Assembly (NCBI RefSeq): GCF_021049265.1
Contig: NZ_CP088018.1
Coordinates: 3,410,001-3,474,000 of the forward strand
DNA: 64,000 bases
Source: Ruania suaedae
GTDB lineage: Bacteria; Actinomycetota; Actinomycetes; Actinomycetales; Beutenbergiaceae
Reading direction: 5' to 3'
Every line of letters begins with the position of its first letter. The first letter of the stretch is position 1. Made by a program: the position numbers and the translations under genes. Below are positions 7,791 through 16,721 of the stretch, one piece after another. The notes beneath the pieces are model-generated. The model was not told where the DNA came from and ran no database searches. It saw only the letters and a list, made by a program, of their open reading frames with translations.

Positions 7791-9648
7791 GCGCGCGCCG
7801 GCTCCTCACCGCGAGCGTGAGCAGGCCGGCCGCGACCAGCAGCAGGGCCAGTGCGGACGGGGCGACCCACGCGGCGCCGGTCTCGGGCAGCTCCGCGGGC
7901 GGGTCTGCGGCGGGGGTGGGCTCGGGTGCGGGCGCGGGCTGTGTGGGCTCGGGCTCGGCAGCCACGGCCGTGATCTCGATCGGCTGGGATCCGATGACGA
8001 CGCCCTCGCGGACGAGCTCGAGGGTGTGCTCCCCGGCGCTGGTCCCGGCAGGGATGGTGACCTGCACCTCCAGCACGCCATTGACGATGGTCGCCTGACC
8101 AAGGGTCGCCGGGGTCGAGTTGAGCACGATCTCGTAGTCCCCGTCGGGCAGGTCGGTGCCGGTCAGCGCGATCTCGGTGCCGGCTTCGGCGCTCGCGGGT
8201 GCGGCGAACTCGCTGGAGTGCACATGCACGACGAGCTCGACGGTCGCCGTCGCCGGGTCGGGACGGCTGGCGTCGGCCACGGTGATGCTCACCCGGTGCT
8301 CACCGGCCGCCGTCGGGGTGCCGCTGAGGACTCCGCCCTCCAGCTGCAGGCCCTCGGGCAGGCCCCCGGCGGTGAACTCGTGCGGTTCACTGCCGCCGGT
8401 CACCGTCAGGGTGTGCTCGTAGGGGTGGCCCTGGATCGCCTCCGGTAGCGAGCCGATCGCGAGTTCGGGCGCCAGGACGGTGATGGTGACGGTGGCGGGC
8501 TCGCTGGCCCCGCCGGGCCCGGTGGCGGTGTAGGTGAAGGAGTCGGTGCCCACGACGTCGGCGTCCGGGGTGTACACCAGGTCCATTCCGTCGGCGGTCG
8601 CCTGCCCGAACGACGGCGGTGTCTCCACGCTCAGGCCGGTCGCACCGTCGACCTCCGGCGTCACTCGCACGGGGCTGCCGTACTCGGTCTCCACGCCGGC
8701 ATCGTCAGCGATGGCGGGGCCGGGCATGAGGTAGGCAATCGTGATCGACCCCTCACCGGCATTGGTGCCTGCCGAACCGGGTACCACGCTGACGCGCTCA
8801 TCGTCGGCCAGGAACCCTGAACCACCACCCCCGGCGCCGCGGTCGTCTATCGATCCGAGCCCAGAGTTGAGACCGTAGTCGGTCGTCCCGCCTGCGCCGC
8901 CGGCGTAGCCGGACCCGCCACCACCGCCTGCCCACCCGCCGGCGCCCCCTGCGCTGAGCGTGATGGTCTCTCCTGTGCTTCGGGGTGGGCCGTCCTGACC
9001 AGGGTGGCCGCCGTCACGAACGTCGCCGTATCCCTCGGCTTCCGGGTCCGGCTGACCGCCGGCTTCGGTGGCGCCACCACCGGGAGCGTGGGAGTCGAAG
9101 AGCGCGCTGGGTGTCCCAGGGTCCCCCGGGCCCACTCCCGGCGTTGTGGCGACACCGCCGTCACCACCGGCGACGCACCCGTGGTCGGGGTCGACATCGA
9201 CGTGGACATGTTCCCGCCCCGCACCGCCGCCTCCGCCGACCACGGCAAGCAGGTCGCCGCCGTAGCTGAGCGCGGTGCCCCCGCCGCCTCGCTCGTCAAC
9301 TCCATCGCCCGGGCTGCCTGCACCCACGCCGCCGATCGTGTATCCCACCGTTGACCCGGCAAGATCGTCATCCAGCCTCAGCGTCACCGCCCCACCGGCG
9401 CCCCCGTGGCGCGATTCCTCCGACCCGAAGAAGCACTCGCCGCCCGCCGCGCCACGAAGCGTGACCGTAACCTGCGTGGCCAGGCCGGGCACCTCCCACG
9501 AGCCAGGACCCTCGTCCGCCACCTCGACGGTGTGATGGACCGGATCCACGGCCGCCACCGCGAGCCCCGCAGGTCCCACCGCCCCCAGCAACGCCATCCC
9601 CAGCACGCTCGTCACACCCAGCCCCCTACCCACACCACGACTACGCAC
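7780..9648 (-). CDS. LPXTG-anchored glycine-rich surface protein with Ig-like domains
   Basis: 622 residues. The N-terminus has a signal-peptide-like stretch (LGMALLGAVGPAGLAVAA), followed by a glycine-rich segment (about 30-300), a cadherin/Ig-like repeat (YTPDADVVGTDSFTYTATG), a putative Ig (SLPEAIQGHPYEHTLTVTGG) domain and a Pro/Glu/Ala stalk. It ends in LPETG (587-591), a hydrophobic segment and RSRRALRS, the sortase sorting signal. It should be covalently attached to peptidoglycan and may take part in adhesion (inference). The GTG at 9648 is chosen because a GGAG motif lies seven bases upstream and the signal peptide follows. No sortase gene is in the window. Confidence 0.82.
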   Translation of the reverse strand: MRSRGVGRGLGVTSVLGMALLGAVGPAGLAVAAVDPVHHTVEVADEGPGSWEVPGLATQVTVTLRGAAGGECFFGSEESRHGGAGGAVTLRLDDDLAGSTVGYTIGGVGAGSPGDGVDERGGGGTALSYGGDLLAVVGGGGGAGREHVHVDVDPDHGCVAGGDGGVATTPGVGPGDPGTPSALFDSHAPGGGATEAGGQPDPEAEGYGDVRDGGHPGQDGPPRSTGETITLSAGGAGGWAGGGGGSGYAGGAGGTTDYGLNSGLGSIDDRGAGGGGSGFLADDERVSVVPGSAGTNAGEGSITIAYLMPGPAIADDAGVETEYGSPVRVTPEVDGATGLSVETPPSFGQATADGMDLVYTPDADVVGTDSFTYTATGPGGASEPATVTITVLAPELAIGSLPEAIQGHPYEHTLTVTGGSEPHEFTAGGLPEGLQLEGGVLSGTPTAAGEHRVSITVADASRPDPATATVELVVHVHSSEFAAPASAEAGTEIALTGTDLPDGDYEIVLNSTPATLGQATIVNGVLEVQVTIPAGTSAGEHTLELVREGVVIGSQPIEITAVAAEPEPTQPAPAPEPTPAADPPAELPETGAAWVAPSALALLLVAAGLLTLAVRSRRALRS

Positions 9649-9906
9649 GAACCCGCTCCACCGCCTCGACTCCCGGACCCGACGACCGTAGGGCGCCGCT
9701 TTACACCCGCGCAACGCTCCCGGGTGGCCGATCCAGGCCCCTGGCCGGAAGTGGCCAGGAGCCCGCCATCGGGCTCGTGCACGACCCGCGGCCGTCGTCT
9801 GCGTCCGTCCACCCGGTCCGGCGCCCGGGTGAGCACCGTCACAGCACCGCCCCCACCCGTGGAAATGGCCGGGGCGTGGCCACCTCGCTCGCCTACGATC
9901 GGGGTC
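9649..9906. promoter_or_regulatory. Divergent region with two adjacent hairpins
   Basis: This 258-base gap separates the surface-protein gene from the flippase gene. Two adjacent perfect hairpins lie in it: CCTGGCC-6-GGCCAGG at 9740-9759 and GAGCCCG-4-CGGGCTC at 9759-9776. A candidate promoter for the surface-protein gene on the reverse strand is TTGCGC-18-TACGGT. On the forward strand TACGAT at 9894-9899 ends seven bases before the flippase ATG, which fits a leaderless transcript. Confidence 0.45.
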
Positions 9907-12576
9907 ATGGCCGCCGAGACCCCGCACACCCCGGAGCCGCCGCGCGGTCCGGTGCGGACCGTCTCCCTGCTCGACCTGCCGGTCGCCCGGGTGCGCCGGC
10001 CGGTCGACCTGGCGCTGATGCTGGTCACCCTGGCCACGGTGGTCGCCGTGCTCGCGCTGTCGGTCTATGCCTACCGCACCGCCACAGGCGTGACGGCGGA
10101 CGTCCGGTCGGTCTTCTCCGAGGTCATCCGCAACATCCTGCTGGTCCCGGTGAACGCCATCGAGGGCTTCCTGACGCTCATCCTGCCGATCCTGGTGATC
10201 GTCGATCAGCTGCGCCGCCGCCAGCCGCGCAACATCCTCGATGCGATCGGCGCCGCCGCCGCGGCGGTGCTGGTGACGGCGGGGGTCTCCTGGCTGCTGA
10301 GCACCTACGCGCCCATCGAGGTGCTGCGGGCGTTGCGCATCCTCTCCGACGAGGGCTGGATGATGACGGTCACGCCGATGGTGGCGGGCCTGGCGGCGTT
10401 CCTGACCGCGATCGGCACCCGCTCGCGGCGCCGGCTGGTGGCGATCTCGTGGAACCTGCTCTGGATCGTGCTCGTGGTCTCGGTGATCGCCGGCGAGGCC
10501 ACGCTCGTCGGGGCGATCGTCTCGGTGCTGATGGGTCGCGCCGTCGGGCTGGGCATGCGCTACGCCTCGGGCGTGCGCTCCGAGCGCGCCCACGGTCAGG
10601 TGCTGGTGGACGGCGTACGGCGCGCGGGGGTGGACGCCGTCAGCGTGATCCGGATCGGTGACTACACCGACGTCAGCCGGATGCCACGCGAGACCGTCAC
10701 CGTCTCCAGCCCCATCGGGTACGTGCCCGACCGCACGCAGAGCCCAGGCGTCTCGTCCACGGCGAGCGAGACCACGACGTCGGAGCCGGCCCCTGTGGAG
10801 GCCGGCGTGCTCCCGCCGGCCGCACCCGCCGAGACCGCCCAGGTGCACCGCCCGCACCACCACGCCACCGGGCATGTGCAGGACTCGGCCACGGTGGCCA
10901 CCGAACGTGAGGGCGCGAACCGGGTCTACGCCGTCACCGATGCCGACGGGGTGCGCTGGGACGCCGTCGTGCTCGATGCGGACCGGCAGGTGATCGGCTG
11001 GCTGAACGCCGTGGTCTCGACGCTGGCCCGCCGTGGCCTGGACCGCCGGGCGACGGTCTCCCTGCGCCAGGCCGCCGAGCGGGCCTCCCTGATGTACTAC
11101 GCGGCTGCGGCGGCGGATGTGAACTGCCCGCGACTGCACGGGATCGCCGAGGCGGGCGACTCGGTGCTGCTGCTCGGTGAGCACGTCCCGGGCGCCTACC
11201 AGCTCAGCGACCTGCCGGCCGGGGAGATCACCGACGAGGTGATGCTGGGCGCGTGGGAGCAGATCAGCCGGGCGCACCGCGCGGGCCTGGCCCACCGCAA
11301 CATCAGCGCCGACACCGTGCACGTGGTCACCGAGGGGCAGGACCGCGATCAGGTCTGGTTCAACGGCTGGGAGGAGGGCGAGATCGCCTCGAGCTCCCTG
11401 GCCCGCCGGGTCGACCTGATGCAGCTGCTCACCCTGTTCGCGCTGCGGGTGGGCGCCCGGCGTGCCGTGGCGGCCGCCTCCCGCGTGCTCTCGATCACCC
11501 AGCTCGCCGAGATCGCCCCCCTCCTGCAGCCCATCGCCCTTCCCGCCCAGACGCGGGCCGAGGCCCGGGGCCGCAAGGAGCAGATGGCCGAGCTGCGTGC
11601 GCACCTGGTCGAGCTCATCCCGACCGCCGAGTCGGTCCAGCCGATCCAGATCGCCCGGTTCACGGCACGGACCGCGATCACCCTCACGATCGCCGTCGTG
11701 GCGGGGTGGGTGGTCCTGACCACGCTGAACTTCCGCCAGCTGGCCGACGTGGTGGCCGATGCCAACCCGGCGTGGATGGTCGTGGCCTTCGGCTTCGGCC
11801 TGCTCACCTACCTCGGCTCGGCGATGGGGCTGGTGGCCCTCTCGCCCACAGCCCTGGGGCTGTGGCGGACCATCCTGGTGCAGGTCGCGGCCTCGGTCGT
11901 CACCCTGGTCGCCCCGGCCGGCGTGGGTCCGGCGGCCCTGAACCTGCGGTTCATGCAGCGCCGCGGCCTGGAGACCCCGATGGCCCTGGCCACGGTCGCA
12001 TTGCTGCAGCTCTCCCAGTTCGTCACCACGGTGCTGCTGCTGCTGGCGATCGCCCTGCTCACCGGCAGCTCCAGCGCCCTGCAGCAGCTGCCCTCCGGCG
12101 CCGTGCTCGTGGTGATCGGGGCCCTCCTGGTGATCGGCGGCGCCGTCTTCGCGATCGGCCGGCTGCGGCGCTGGGTGATCGCCAAGACCAAGCCGACGCT
12201 GCAGCAGGTCTGGCCGCGGGTGGTGTGGGTCATCGGTCAGCCCCACCGGTTGCTGCTGGTGATCGGCGGCAACCTGGTTATGACGCTCGGCTTCCTCGCG
12301 GCGTTCGGCGCCTCCCTGGCCGCCTTCGGCCAGTCGCTGCCGCTGACGTCGCTCGCGATCGTGTTCCTCACCGGCACGGCGGTCGGCTCCGCCATCCCCA
12401 CCCCGGGCGGGATCGGGACCGTCGAGCTCGCGCTCTCCACCGGCCTGACGACGGCGGGGATCGCCGCCGCGGCCGCCGCCTCCGCCGCCGTGTTGTTCCG
12501 GGTGCTGACGTTCTGGATCCGGGTGCCGCTCGGCTGGTGGGCGCTGCGGCACATGCAACGGCGGGAGCTTCTCTGA
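9907..12576 (+). CDS. Flippase-like (LPG synthase TM domain) membrane protein with embedded pseudokinase
   Basis: 889 residues in three parts: about six membrane segments (35-225); a soluble kinase-like domain (about 330-510); and a C-terminal lysylphosphatidylglycerol-synthase transmembrane/UPF0104 domain (about 545-885, with LVAPAGVGPAALNLRFMQRR and TPGGIGTVELALSTGL). The kinase-like part has a catalytic-loop remnant HRNISADT at 463-470 where active kinases have HRD and a later Asn, so it is probably inactive. The C-terminal family includes lipid or glycolipid flippases. A PP2C phosphatase follows 61 bases downstream. A role in envelope lipid export controlled by phosphorylation signals is inference. 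The catalytic half of MprF is absent. Confidence 0.75.
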   Translation: MAAETPHTPEPPRGPVRTVSLLDLPVARVRRPVDLALMLVTLATVVAVLALSVYAYRTATGVTADVRSVFSEVIRNILLVPVNAIEGFLTLILPILVIVDQLRRRQPRNILDAIGAAAAAVLVTAGVSWLLSTYAPIEVLRALRILSDEGWMMTVTPMVAGLAAFLTAIGTRSRRRLVAISWNLLWIVLVVSVIAGEATLVGAIVSVLMGRAVGLGMRYASGVRSERAHGQVLVDGVRRAGVDAVSVIRIGDYTDVSRMPRETVTVSSPIGYVPDRTQSPGVSSTASETTTSEPAPVEAGVLPPAAPAETAQVHRPHHHATGHVQDSATVATEREGANRVYAVTDADGVRWDAVVLDADRQVIGWLNAVVSTLARRGLDRRATVSLRQAAERASLMYYAAAAADVNCPRLHGIAEAGDSVLLLGEHVPGAYQLSDLPAGEITDEVMLGAWEQISRAHRAGLAHRNISADTVHVVTEGQDRDQVWFNGWEEGEIASSSLARRVDLMQLLTLFALRVGARRAVAAASRVLSITQLAEIAPLLQPIALPAQTRAEARGRKEQMAELRAHLVELIPTAESVQPIQIARFTARTAITLTIAVVAGWVVLTTLNFRQLADVVADANPAWMVVAFGFGLLTYLGSAMGLVALSPTALGLWRTILVQVAASVVTLVAPAGVGPAALNLRFMQRRGLETPMALATVALLQLSQFVTTVLLLLAIALLTGSSSALQQLPSGAVLVVIGALLVIGGAVFAIGRLRRWVIAKTKPTLQQVWPRVVWVIGQPHRLLLVIGGNLVMTLGFLAAFGASLAAFGQSLPLTSLAIVFLTGTAVGSAIPTPGGIGTVELALSTGLTTAGIAAAAAASAAVLFRVLTFWIRVPLGWWALRHMQRRELL

Positions 12577-12637
12577 CCGGTAGGGTGGGAGGCAACGATC
12601 GGCAAACCCGGACACCCGATGTCGAAGGCGGTGAAGG

Positions 12638-13819
12638 ATGGCGGTGAGGTTCCGCTACGCCTTGGGGACCGACCTCGGCACCGTCCGCACCAACAACGAG
12701 GACTCTGCCCTCGCCAGCGACCGGTTGCTCGTCCTGGCCGACGGCATGGGCGGTCACGCGGCCGGCGAGGTGGCCTCGGCCGTGGCCCTGCGGGTGTTCG
12801 GCGAGTTGGTCGGCGATGACGGCGCCCGGCCGGCCGACGGCACGGTGGACGAGGCGATCGTGCAGGCGGGCCGGCGCACTCGCCGCGCGCTGCACGCGAT
12901 GTCGGAAGCCGATCCGCAGCTGGAGTCGATGGGGACCACGCTGATCGCGGTGGCCTGCGAGGGCGACCAGGTGACGGTCGGCCACATCGGCGACTCCCGG
13001 CTGTACGCGCTGCGCGAGGACGCCCTCTACCAGGTGACCACCGACCACACGCACGTGCAGCGCCTCATCGACACCGGCCAGCTCACCCCCGAGCGCGCCC
13101 GGACTCACCCGTACCGGTCGATGCTGCTGAAGTCGCTCGACGACCAGCCGGCCGGCGCCGATCTCGACGTCATCGACTGCGAGCTCCACCCCGGGGACCG
13201 GCTGCTGCTGTGCTCGGATGGGCTGTCGGACTACCTCTCCCCGGAGGACATCGGCAGCCTGCTCTCGACAGCCGACCTGGACGAGGCGATGCATCGGCTC
13301 ATCGATGCCGCGCTCGCGGTCGGCACCCGCGACAACGTCACCGTGGTCGTGGCCGACCTCACCGACGACGACGCCACCTCCCGGGGCGCCTCCCCCGCCG
13401 CGGTCGTGGGAGCCGCGAGCGAGCCGATCGACCTGTCCACCGACGCGGCGGCGGCGCTGCGCTCCAGCCTTCCCGACCTGCCGCTGGACTCCACCGCACC
13501 GATGGCCGGGGTGACCCGGACACTGTCGGGCGAGCCGGGCGAGCCCGACGAAACGGACGAGGTGCACGGCCTGGACGACCCGGCCGACCTGGACGACCTG
13601 AACGACCCGGCCGAGCCGGACTCCTCCGACCGACCGGAGGGGGCCGCCGTCGGTGAGGAACCGGGCGAGGGGCAGGATCAGCGCCCCCTGGCAGAGCACC
13701 CGAGCACACCGGGCGAGGCCGCCGTGCCCACCGGGGTGACGCCCTCACGCCTGCCGGCGGCCCTGGCGGCACTGGCCGTCCTGGCGATCGCCGTCGCCCT
13801 GTGGATCATCCTCGGCTGA
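12638..13819 (+). CDS. PP2C (PPM) family serine/threonine protein phosphatase
   Basis: 393 residues. A catalytic domain (about 5-240) has the PPM metal-binding motifs: TNNEDS (18-23), LADGMGGH (33-40), GHIGDSRLYAL, CSDGLSDYL and TRDNVTVVV. An acidic, Pro/Asp-rich linker (about 265-365) leads to a C-terminal membrane segment, so the catalytic domain is tethered on the cytoplasmic side. It resembles PstP/Stp phosphatases but lacks their usual pknA/pknB neighbours; here it follows a pseudokinase-flippase gene, suggesting joint signalling (inference). The final 14 bases overlap the convergent LssY_C gene. Confidence 0.88.
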   Translation: MAVRFRYALGTDLGTVRTNNEDSALASDRLLVLADGMGGHAAGEVASAVALRVFGELVGDDGARPADGTVDEAIVQAGRRTRRALHAMSEADPQLESMGTTLIAVACEGDQVTVGHIGDSRLYALREDALYQVTTDHTHVQRLIDTGQLTPERARTHPYRSMLLKSLDDQPAGADLDVIDCELHPGDRLLLCSDGLSDYLSPEDIGSLLSTADLDEAMHRLIDAALAVGTRDNVTVVVADLTDDDATSRGASPAAVVGAASEPIDLSTDAAAALRSSLPDLPLDSTAPMAGVTRTLSGEPGEPDETDEVHGLDDPADLDDLNDPAEPDSSDRPEGAAVGEEPGEGQDQRPLAEHPSTPGEAAVPTGVTPSRLPAALAALAVLAIAVALWIILG

Positions 13820-15188
13820 GCGCCCTGCGCTCCTTCAGGTCTGCCTCACCCTCCCGCGCCTGACCGCGGGTGAACACGCGCGCGGTCTCGCTCGAGAGCG
13901 CCAGCAGCACCAGGATCTCCACCGAGGTGCCCAGCAGCTGGCTCGTCAGCGCCGCCTCGGGGGCACCGATGATCCACAACACGGCGTAGGTGAGGACACC
14001 GAAGGCGCCGAGCAGGAGCGTCGCGGTGCGGGCCCAGTTCGCCCGGCGATAGACGAAGAACGCGAGCACCAGATACGCAAGCAGGTAGGCCATCAGGCAG
14101 ACGCGCACCGCCACCACGACGGAATCGATCGTCACGCCGATCTGCGTCAGCGGCGTCACCACCGGCAGGTCGATCAGTTGCGCCGGTGTCAGCTGCGCCA
14201 GCCACGCGAGCCCGACGATGCCGGTCACCACCCGCAGCAGCATCATCAGCATGCCGAACGCCACGGTCAGCGGGATGGCCCGGCGCTGGTGGTTGTCCGC
14301 GTCGTCGGCTTCGACCTCCTCGACGATATCGGGCGAGGGCGGTGGCGTGGCGCGCAGGTCCACGATCGGCAGGTCGCCGTCGGTGCGGATCTCGTCACCG
14401 CCGCCGTTGCGGTGGTGGTAGCCGGTGGAGAAGTTGAGCAGGTGCTTGACGGCGATGCCCTGGTTCCCGGCACCGGGCGCCGTGAGCGTGCCGAGGATGT
14501 GGTCGCGCTCGGCGTCGATGTCGGCGTCGATGCGGTGGGTCACCTGCAGGGTGAAGTGGGACAGGCCCACGGCGGTGTCGTAGGTGCCGGCGGCGAGCCA
14601 GTCCACCTTCTTGCCACCCGGCAACCGCCACCCGGCGGGGCAGGGCCAGAACCGCACGTGGTGGCGCTTGGCGGGGTTTCCCTCGACCTCCTGCTGATAG
14701 GTGAAATTCTGACGCCGCCCGAACAGGAACAGCGGACTGACCGGCGCGTCCGGGTAGCTGCGGCGCAGCAGCGTGGAGACGATCATCCGGCGGGAGGACT
14801 CGAGGTTGACCTCGTCGGCGCGGTGCCATCCCGCGCGGAGCATCGCGGTGTGGATCTGTTCCTCGGTGCCGCGCAGGCCCAGGTTTACCGGGTCGCCGAG
14901 CAGGCCCTCACGGGTGCGGGAGCGCCCGATGAAGTAGTTGGGCACGTAGACCAGCGTCAGCAACCGGTGCAGCCGCGGCAGCAGCAGGTAGGTGACGATC
15001 ACCCAGAACGGCACGAAAGCCCACAGGTGCCGCCATCCGGCGGTGAGCAACTGGTGGACGAGCAGGAACGCGAGCCATCCGGAGGCGACCGTACCGACCA
15101 CGAAGAACACGTGATCGGCGAACCTCACCGGGTTCTCGTGGACGACCTCGACGGCCGCGTGCGCCCGCTCGCTGAGCGTCCGTGGCAT
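13806..15188 (-). CDS. LssY C-terminal domain membrane protein
   Basis: 460 residues: two N-terminal membrane segments (about 25-75), a soluble LssY_C-like region (about 95-290, with REGLLGDPVNLGLRGTEEQI, LFLFGRRQNFTYQQEV and VGLSHFTLQVTHRIDADID) and four C-terminal membrane segments. The domain is found in membrane proteins linked to phosphatases of the PAP2 family, but its function is not established. The ATG at 15188 lies six bases after TATCCT (complement of 15195-15200), consistent with a leaderless mRNA. It converges on the PP2C gene with a 14-base overlap. Confidence 0.75.
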   Translation of the reverse strand: MPRTLSERAHAAVEVVHENPVRFADHVFFVVGTVASGWLAFLLVHQLLTAGWRHLWAFVPFWVIVTYLLLPRLHRLLTLVYVPNYFIGRSRTREGLLGDPVNLGLRGTEEQIHTAMLRAGWHRADEVNLESSRRMIVSTLLRRSYPDAPVSPLFLFGRRQNFTYQQEVEGNPAKRHHVRFWPCPAGWRLPGGKKVDWLAAGTYDTAVGLSHFTLQVTHRIDADIDAERDHILGTLTAPGAGNQGIAVKHLLNFSTGYHHRNGGGDEIRTDGDLPIVDLRATPPPSPDIVEEVEADDADNHQRRAIPLTVAFGMLMMLLRVVTGIVGLAWLAQLTPAQLIDLPVVTPLTQIGVTIDSVVVAVRVCLMAYLLAYLVLAFFVYRRANWARTATLLLGAFGVLTYAVLWIIGAPEAALTSQLLGTSVEILVLLALSSETARVFTRGQAREGEADLKERRALSRG

Positions 15189-15253
15189 GCTGCCAGGATA
15201 CTCGCGTGTGCGGCCCGCGCCGGCTATCCCCTCGACCGCCGAACGGAGGTCCG

Positions 15254-15700
15254 GTGGCTCACCCCCAGATGTTCGCCGACGGCGACCCCTACCTCGCCCA
15301 CGTCCGGCAAATCTGCCTGGCCTTCCCCCAGGCCGAGGAGCGGATCTCCCACGGCCGGCCCACGTTCCGCGCGAACAAGATCTTCGCCGTCTACGGTGGC
15401 GGCACGAAGGGCAGTGTGGACGAACGGCTGCGATACGACCATGCGATCCTGCTCCTACCCGACCCCGCGGAGCGAGAGGCCCTGGTGCAGGACCCGCGCG
15501 CCTTCGTCCCGGCCTACTACGGCCCGTCCGGCTGGTTCGGCTGGGATCTCGCGCACGCACGCACGCCCGCCGACCAGGTGGACTGGACCGAGGTGTTCGA
15601 ACTCGTCGACTCCTCCTACCGTGAGGTGGCCACGACCACGCTGAGAGTCCTGCTGGACGAGGCGGACCTCTCACCACCTGCGCCCCGTGCGGCAGGATGA
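15254..15700 (+). CDS. MmcQ/YjbR family protein
   Basis: 148 residues with the YjbR fold: LAFPQAEERISHGRPTFRA near the N-terminus, KIFAVYGGG, YYGPSGWFGWDL and DWTEVFELVDSSYREVA at the end. The family has a double-wing DNA-binding-like fold, but no molecular role is firmly known. I chose the GTG at 15254 because GGAGG lies four bases upstream; the first ATG (15269) would leave the ribosome site too far away. It is divergent from the LssY_C gene and followed by a MarR gene. Confidence 0.82.
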   Translation: MAHPQMFADGDPYLAHVRQICLAFPQAEERISHGRPTFRANKIFAVYGGGTKGSVDERLRYDHAILLLPDPAEREALVQDPRAFVPAYYGPSGWFGWDLAHARTPADQVDWTEVFELVDSSYREVATTTLRVLLDEADLSPPAPRAAG

Positions 15701-15757
15701 GCGGTGGGCGCCGCACCGGCGTCGCCCCACCGACACCCGCCGAACCGCAGGGATGAG

Positions 15758-16267
15758 ATGGCCGACCAGGGCGTGAGCACCGACGAGGGCGACGTGACGG
15801 CGTCGGACCCGCAATGGCTCAACGATGCCGAGCGCGACGCCTGGCTGGCCCTGGCCGGGCTGCTGCTACGCCTGCCCGGCACCCTGGACACCCAGCTCGA
15901 GCGGGACGCCGGCCTGAGCTTCTTCGAGTACATGGTGCTCGGGATGCTCGCCGAGCAGCAAGGCGGTGAGCTGCAGATGAAGAAGCTCGCCGTGCTGACC
16001 AACGGGTCGCTCTCACGCCTGTCGCATGTGGTGCAGCGGCTGGAACGGCAAGGCCTGGTCCGGCGCATCCCGTGCCCACAGGACCGCCGTGCGCGGCACG
16101 CCGTGCTCACCGATGAGGGCCAGGCGCACGTCCAGGCCGCCGCGCCGGGTCACGTCGGGCACGCCCGCGCACTCGTCGTCGACGCCGTGGACTCCGCCGA
16201 TCTCGAGGCCTTCGGCCGGGTAGCCGCCACCATCCTGGACCGGGTCGACGCCTGGCAACGGGGCTGA
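15758..16267 (+). CDS. MarR family transcriptional regulator
   Basis: 169 residues with a central winged HTH (ELQMKKLAVLTNGSLSRLSHVVQRLERQGL, wing CPQDRRARHAVLTDEG) flanked by dimerisation helices. It is clearly similar along its length to the second MarR protein encoded at 34153-34641 (shared WLALA/WAALA, DAGLSFFEY/DAGLTHFEY and SLSRLS), so the two are paralogues. Neighbours are a YjbR gene and a VOC gene; its target is not evident, and the TGACT palindromes seen near the other paralogue are absent here. Confidence 0.85.
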   Translation: MADQGVSTDEGDVTASDPQWLNDAERDAWLALAGLLLRLPGTLDTQLERDAGLSFFEYMVLGMLAEQQGGELQMKKLAVLTNGSLSRLSHVVQRLERQGLVRRIPCPQDRRARHAVLTDEGQAHVQAAAPGHVGHARALVVDAVDSADLEAFGRVAATILDRVDAWQRG

Positions 16268-16287
16268 CGTTCGCCCAGACCTCACCG

Positions 16288-16638
16288 TCAGTGCGAGCCC
16301 TCGGCCGCGACGCAGAACACGTTCTGTTGCGGGTCGGCGAGGATCACCCACCGGAAGTCGCCCATCGCGTGCTCACCGACGAGCCCGGCGCCGGCGGTCC
16401 GCAACCGCGTGACCTCGGCGTCCAGATCGGGCGCCAGCAGATCGAGATGGGTCCGGCCCTTGCCCGGCGTGGGGTCGTCGACCTTCTGGAACGCCATCCG
16501 GTGGCTCGGCGAGTCGACGACGTAGAACCAGCCGCCGTTCTCCTCGACGACCGAGCCCCCGAGCTGCTCGGCCCACCAGAGGGCCAGGGGCCCGGGGTCG
16601 GTGCTGTCGACAGTGACCATTCCCAGTCTGAGTGTCAT
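16288..16638 (-). CDS. VOC (glyoxalase/bleomycin resistance) family protein
   Basis: 116 residues with one pair of beta-alpha-beta-beta-beta modules: LGMVTVDSTDPGPLALWWAE opens the first and THLDLLAPDLDAEVTRLRTA the second, ending WVILADPQQNVFCV. This is the small-molecule-binding subfamily related to PhnB/glyoxalase proteins. The substrate cannot be inferred. The ATG at 16638 fits the family start, and TAGCCT (complement of 16646-16651) ends seven bases upstream, so it may be leaderless. Confidence 0.82.
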   Translation of the reverse strand: MTLRLGMVTVDSTDPGPLALWWAEQLGGSVVEENGGWFYVVDSPSHRMAFQKVDDPTPGKGRTHLDLLAPDLDAEVTRLRTAGAGLVGEHAMGDFRWVILADPQQNVFCVAAEGSH

Positions 16639-16721
16639 GCGTGTCAGGCTACGACCAGGCACTGACAACCGCCCCACTCACCGCCGCCCGGGCTCCCGGG
16701 CCAGGAAGGACCACTCCCACG

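Noticed and set aside
8700-9400. Tandem repeats or CRISPR-like pattern in the glycine-rich coding region
   Set aside because: The repetition is codon-level glycine bias within one protein; there are no constant repeats with unique spacers.
9907-12576. Lysylphosphatidylglycerol synthase (MprF) activity
   Set aside because: Only the transmembrane flippase-like domain is present; the catalytic aminoacyl-transferase half is missing.
7780-12615. A single reverse-strand open frame of about 1,600 codons
   Set aside because: Only the part up to 9648 has a signal peptide, Ig-like domains and LPXTG signal. The rest is antisense to the well-supported flippase gene and has a low-complexity His/Gln/Gly-rich composition typical of shadow frames.
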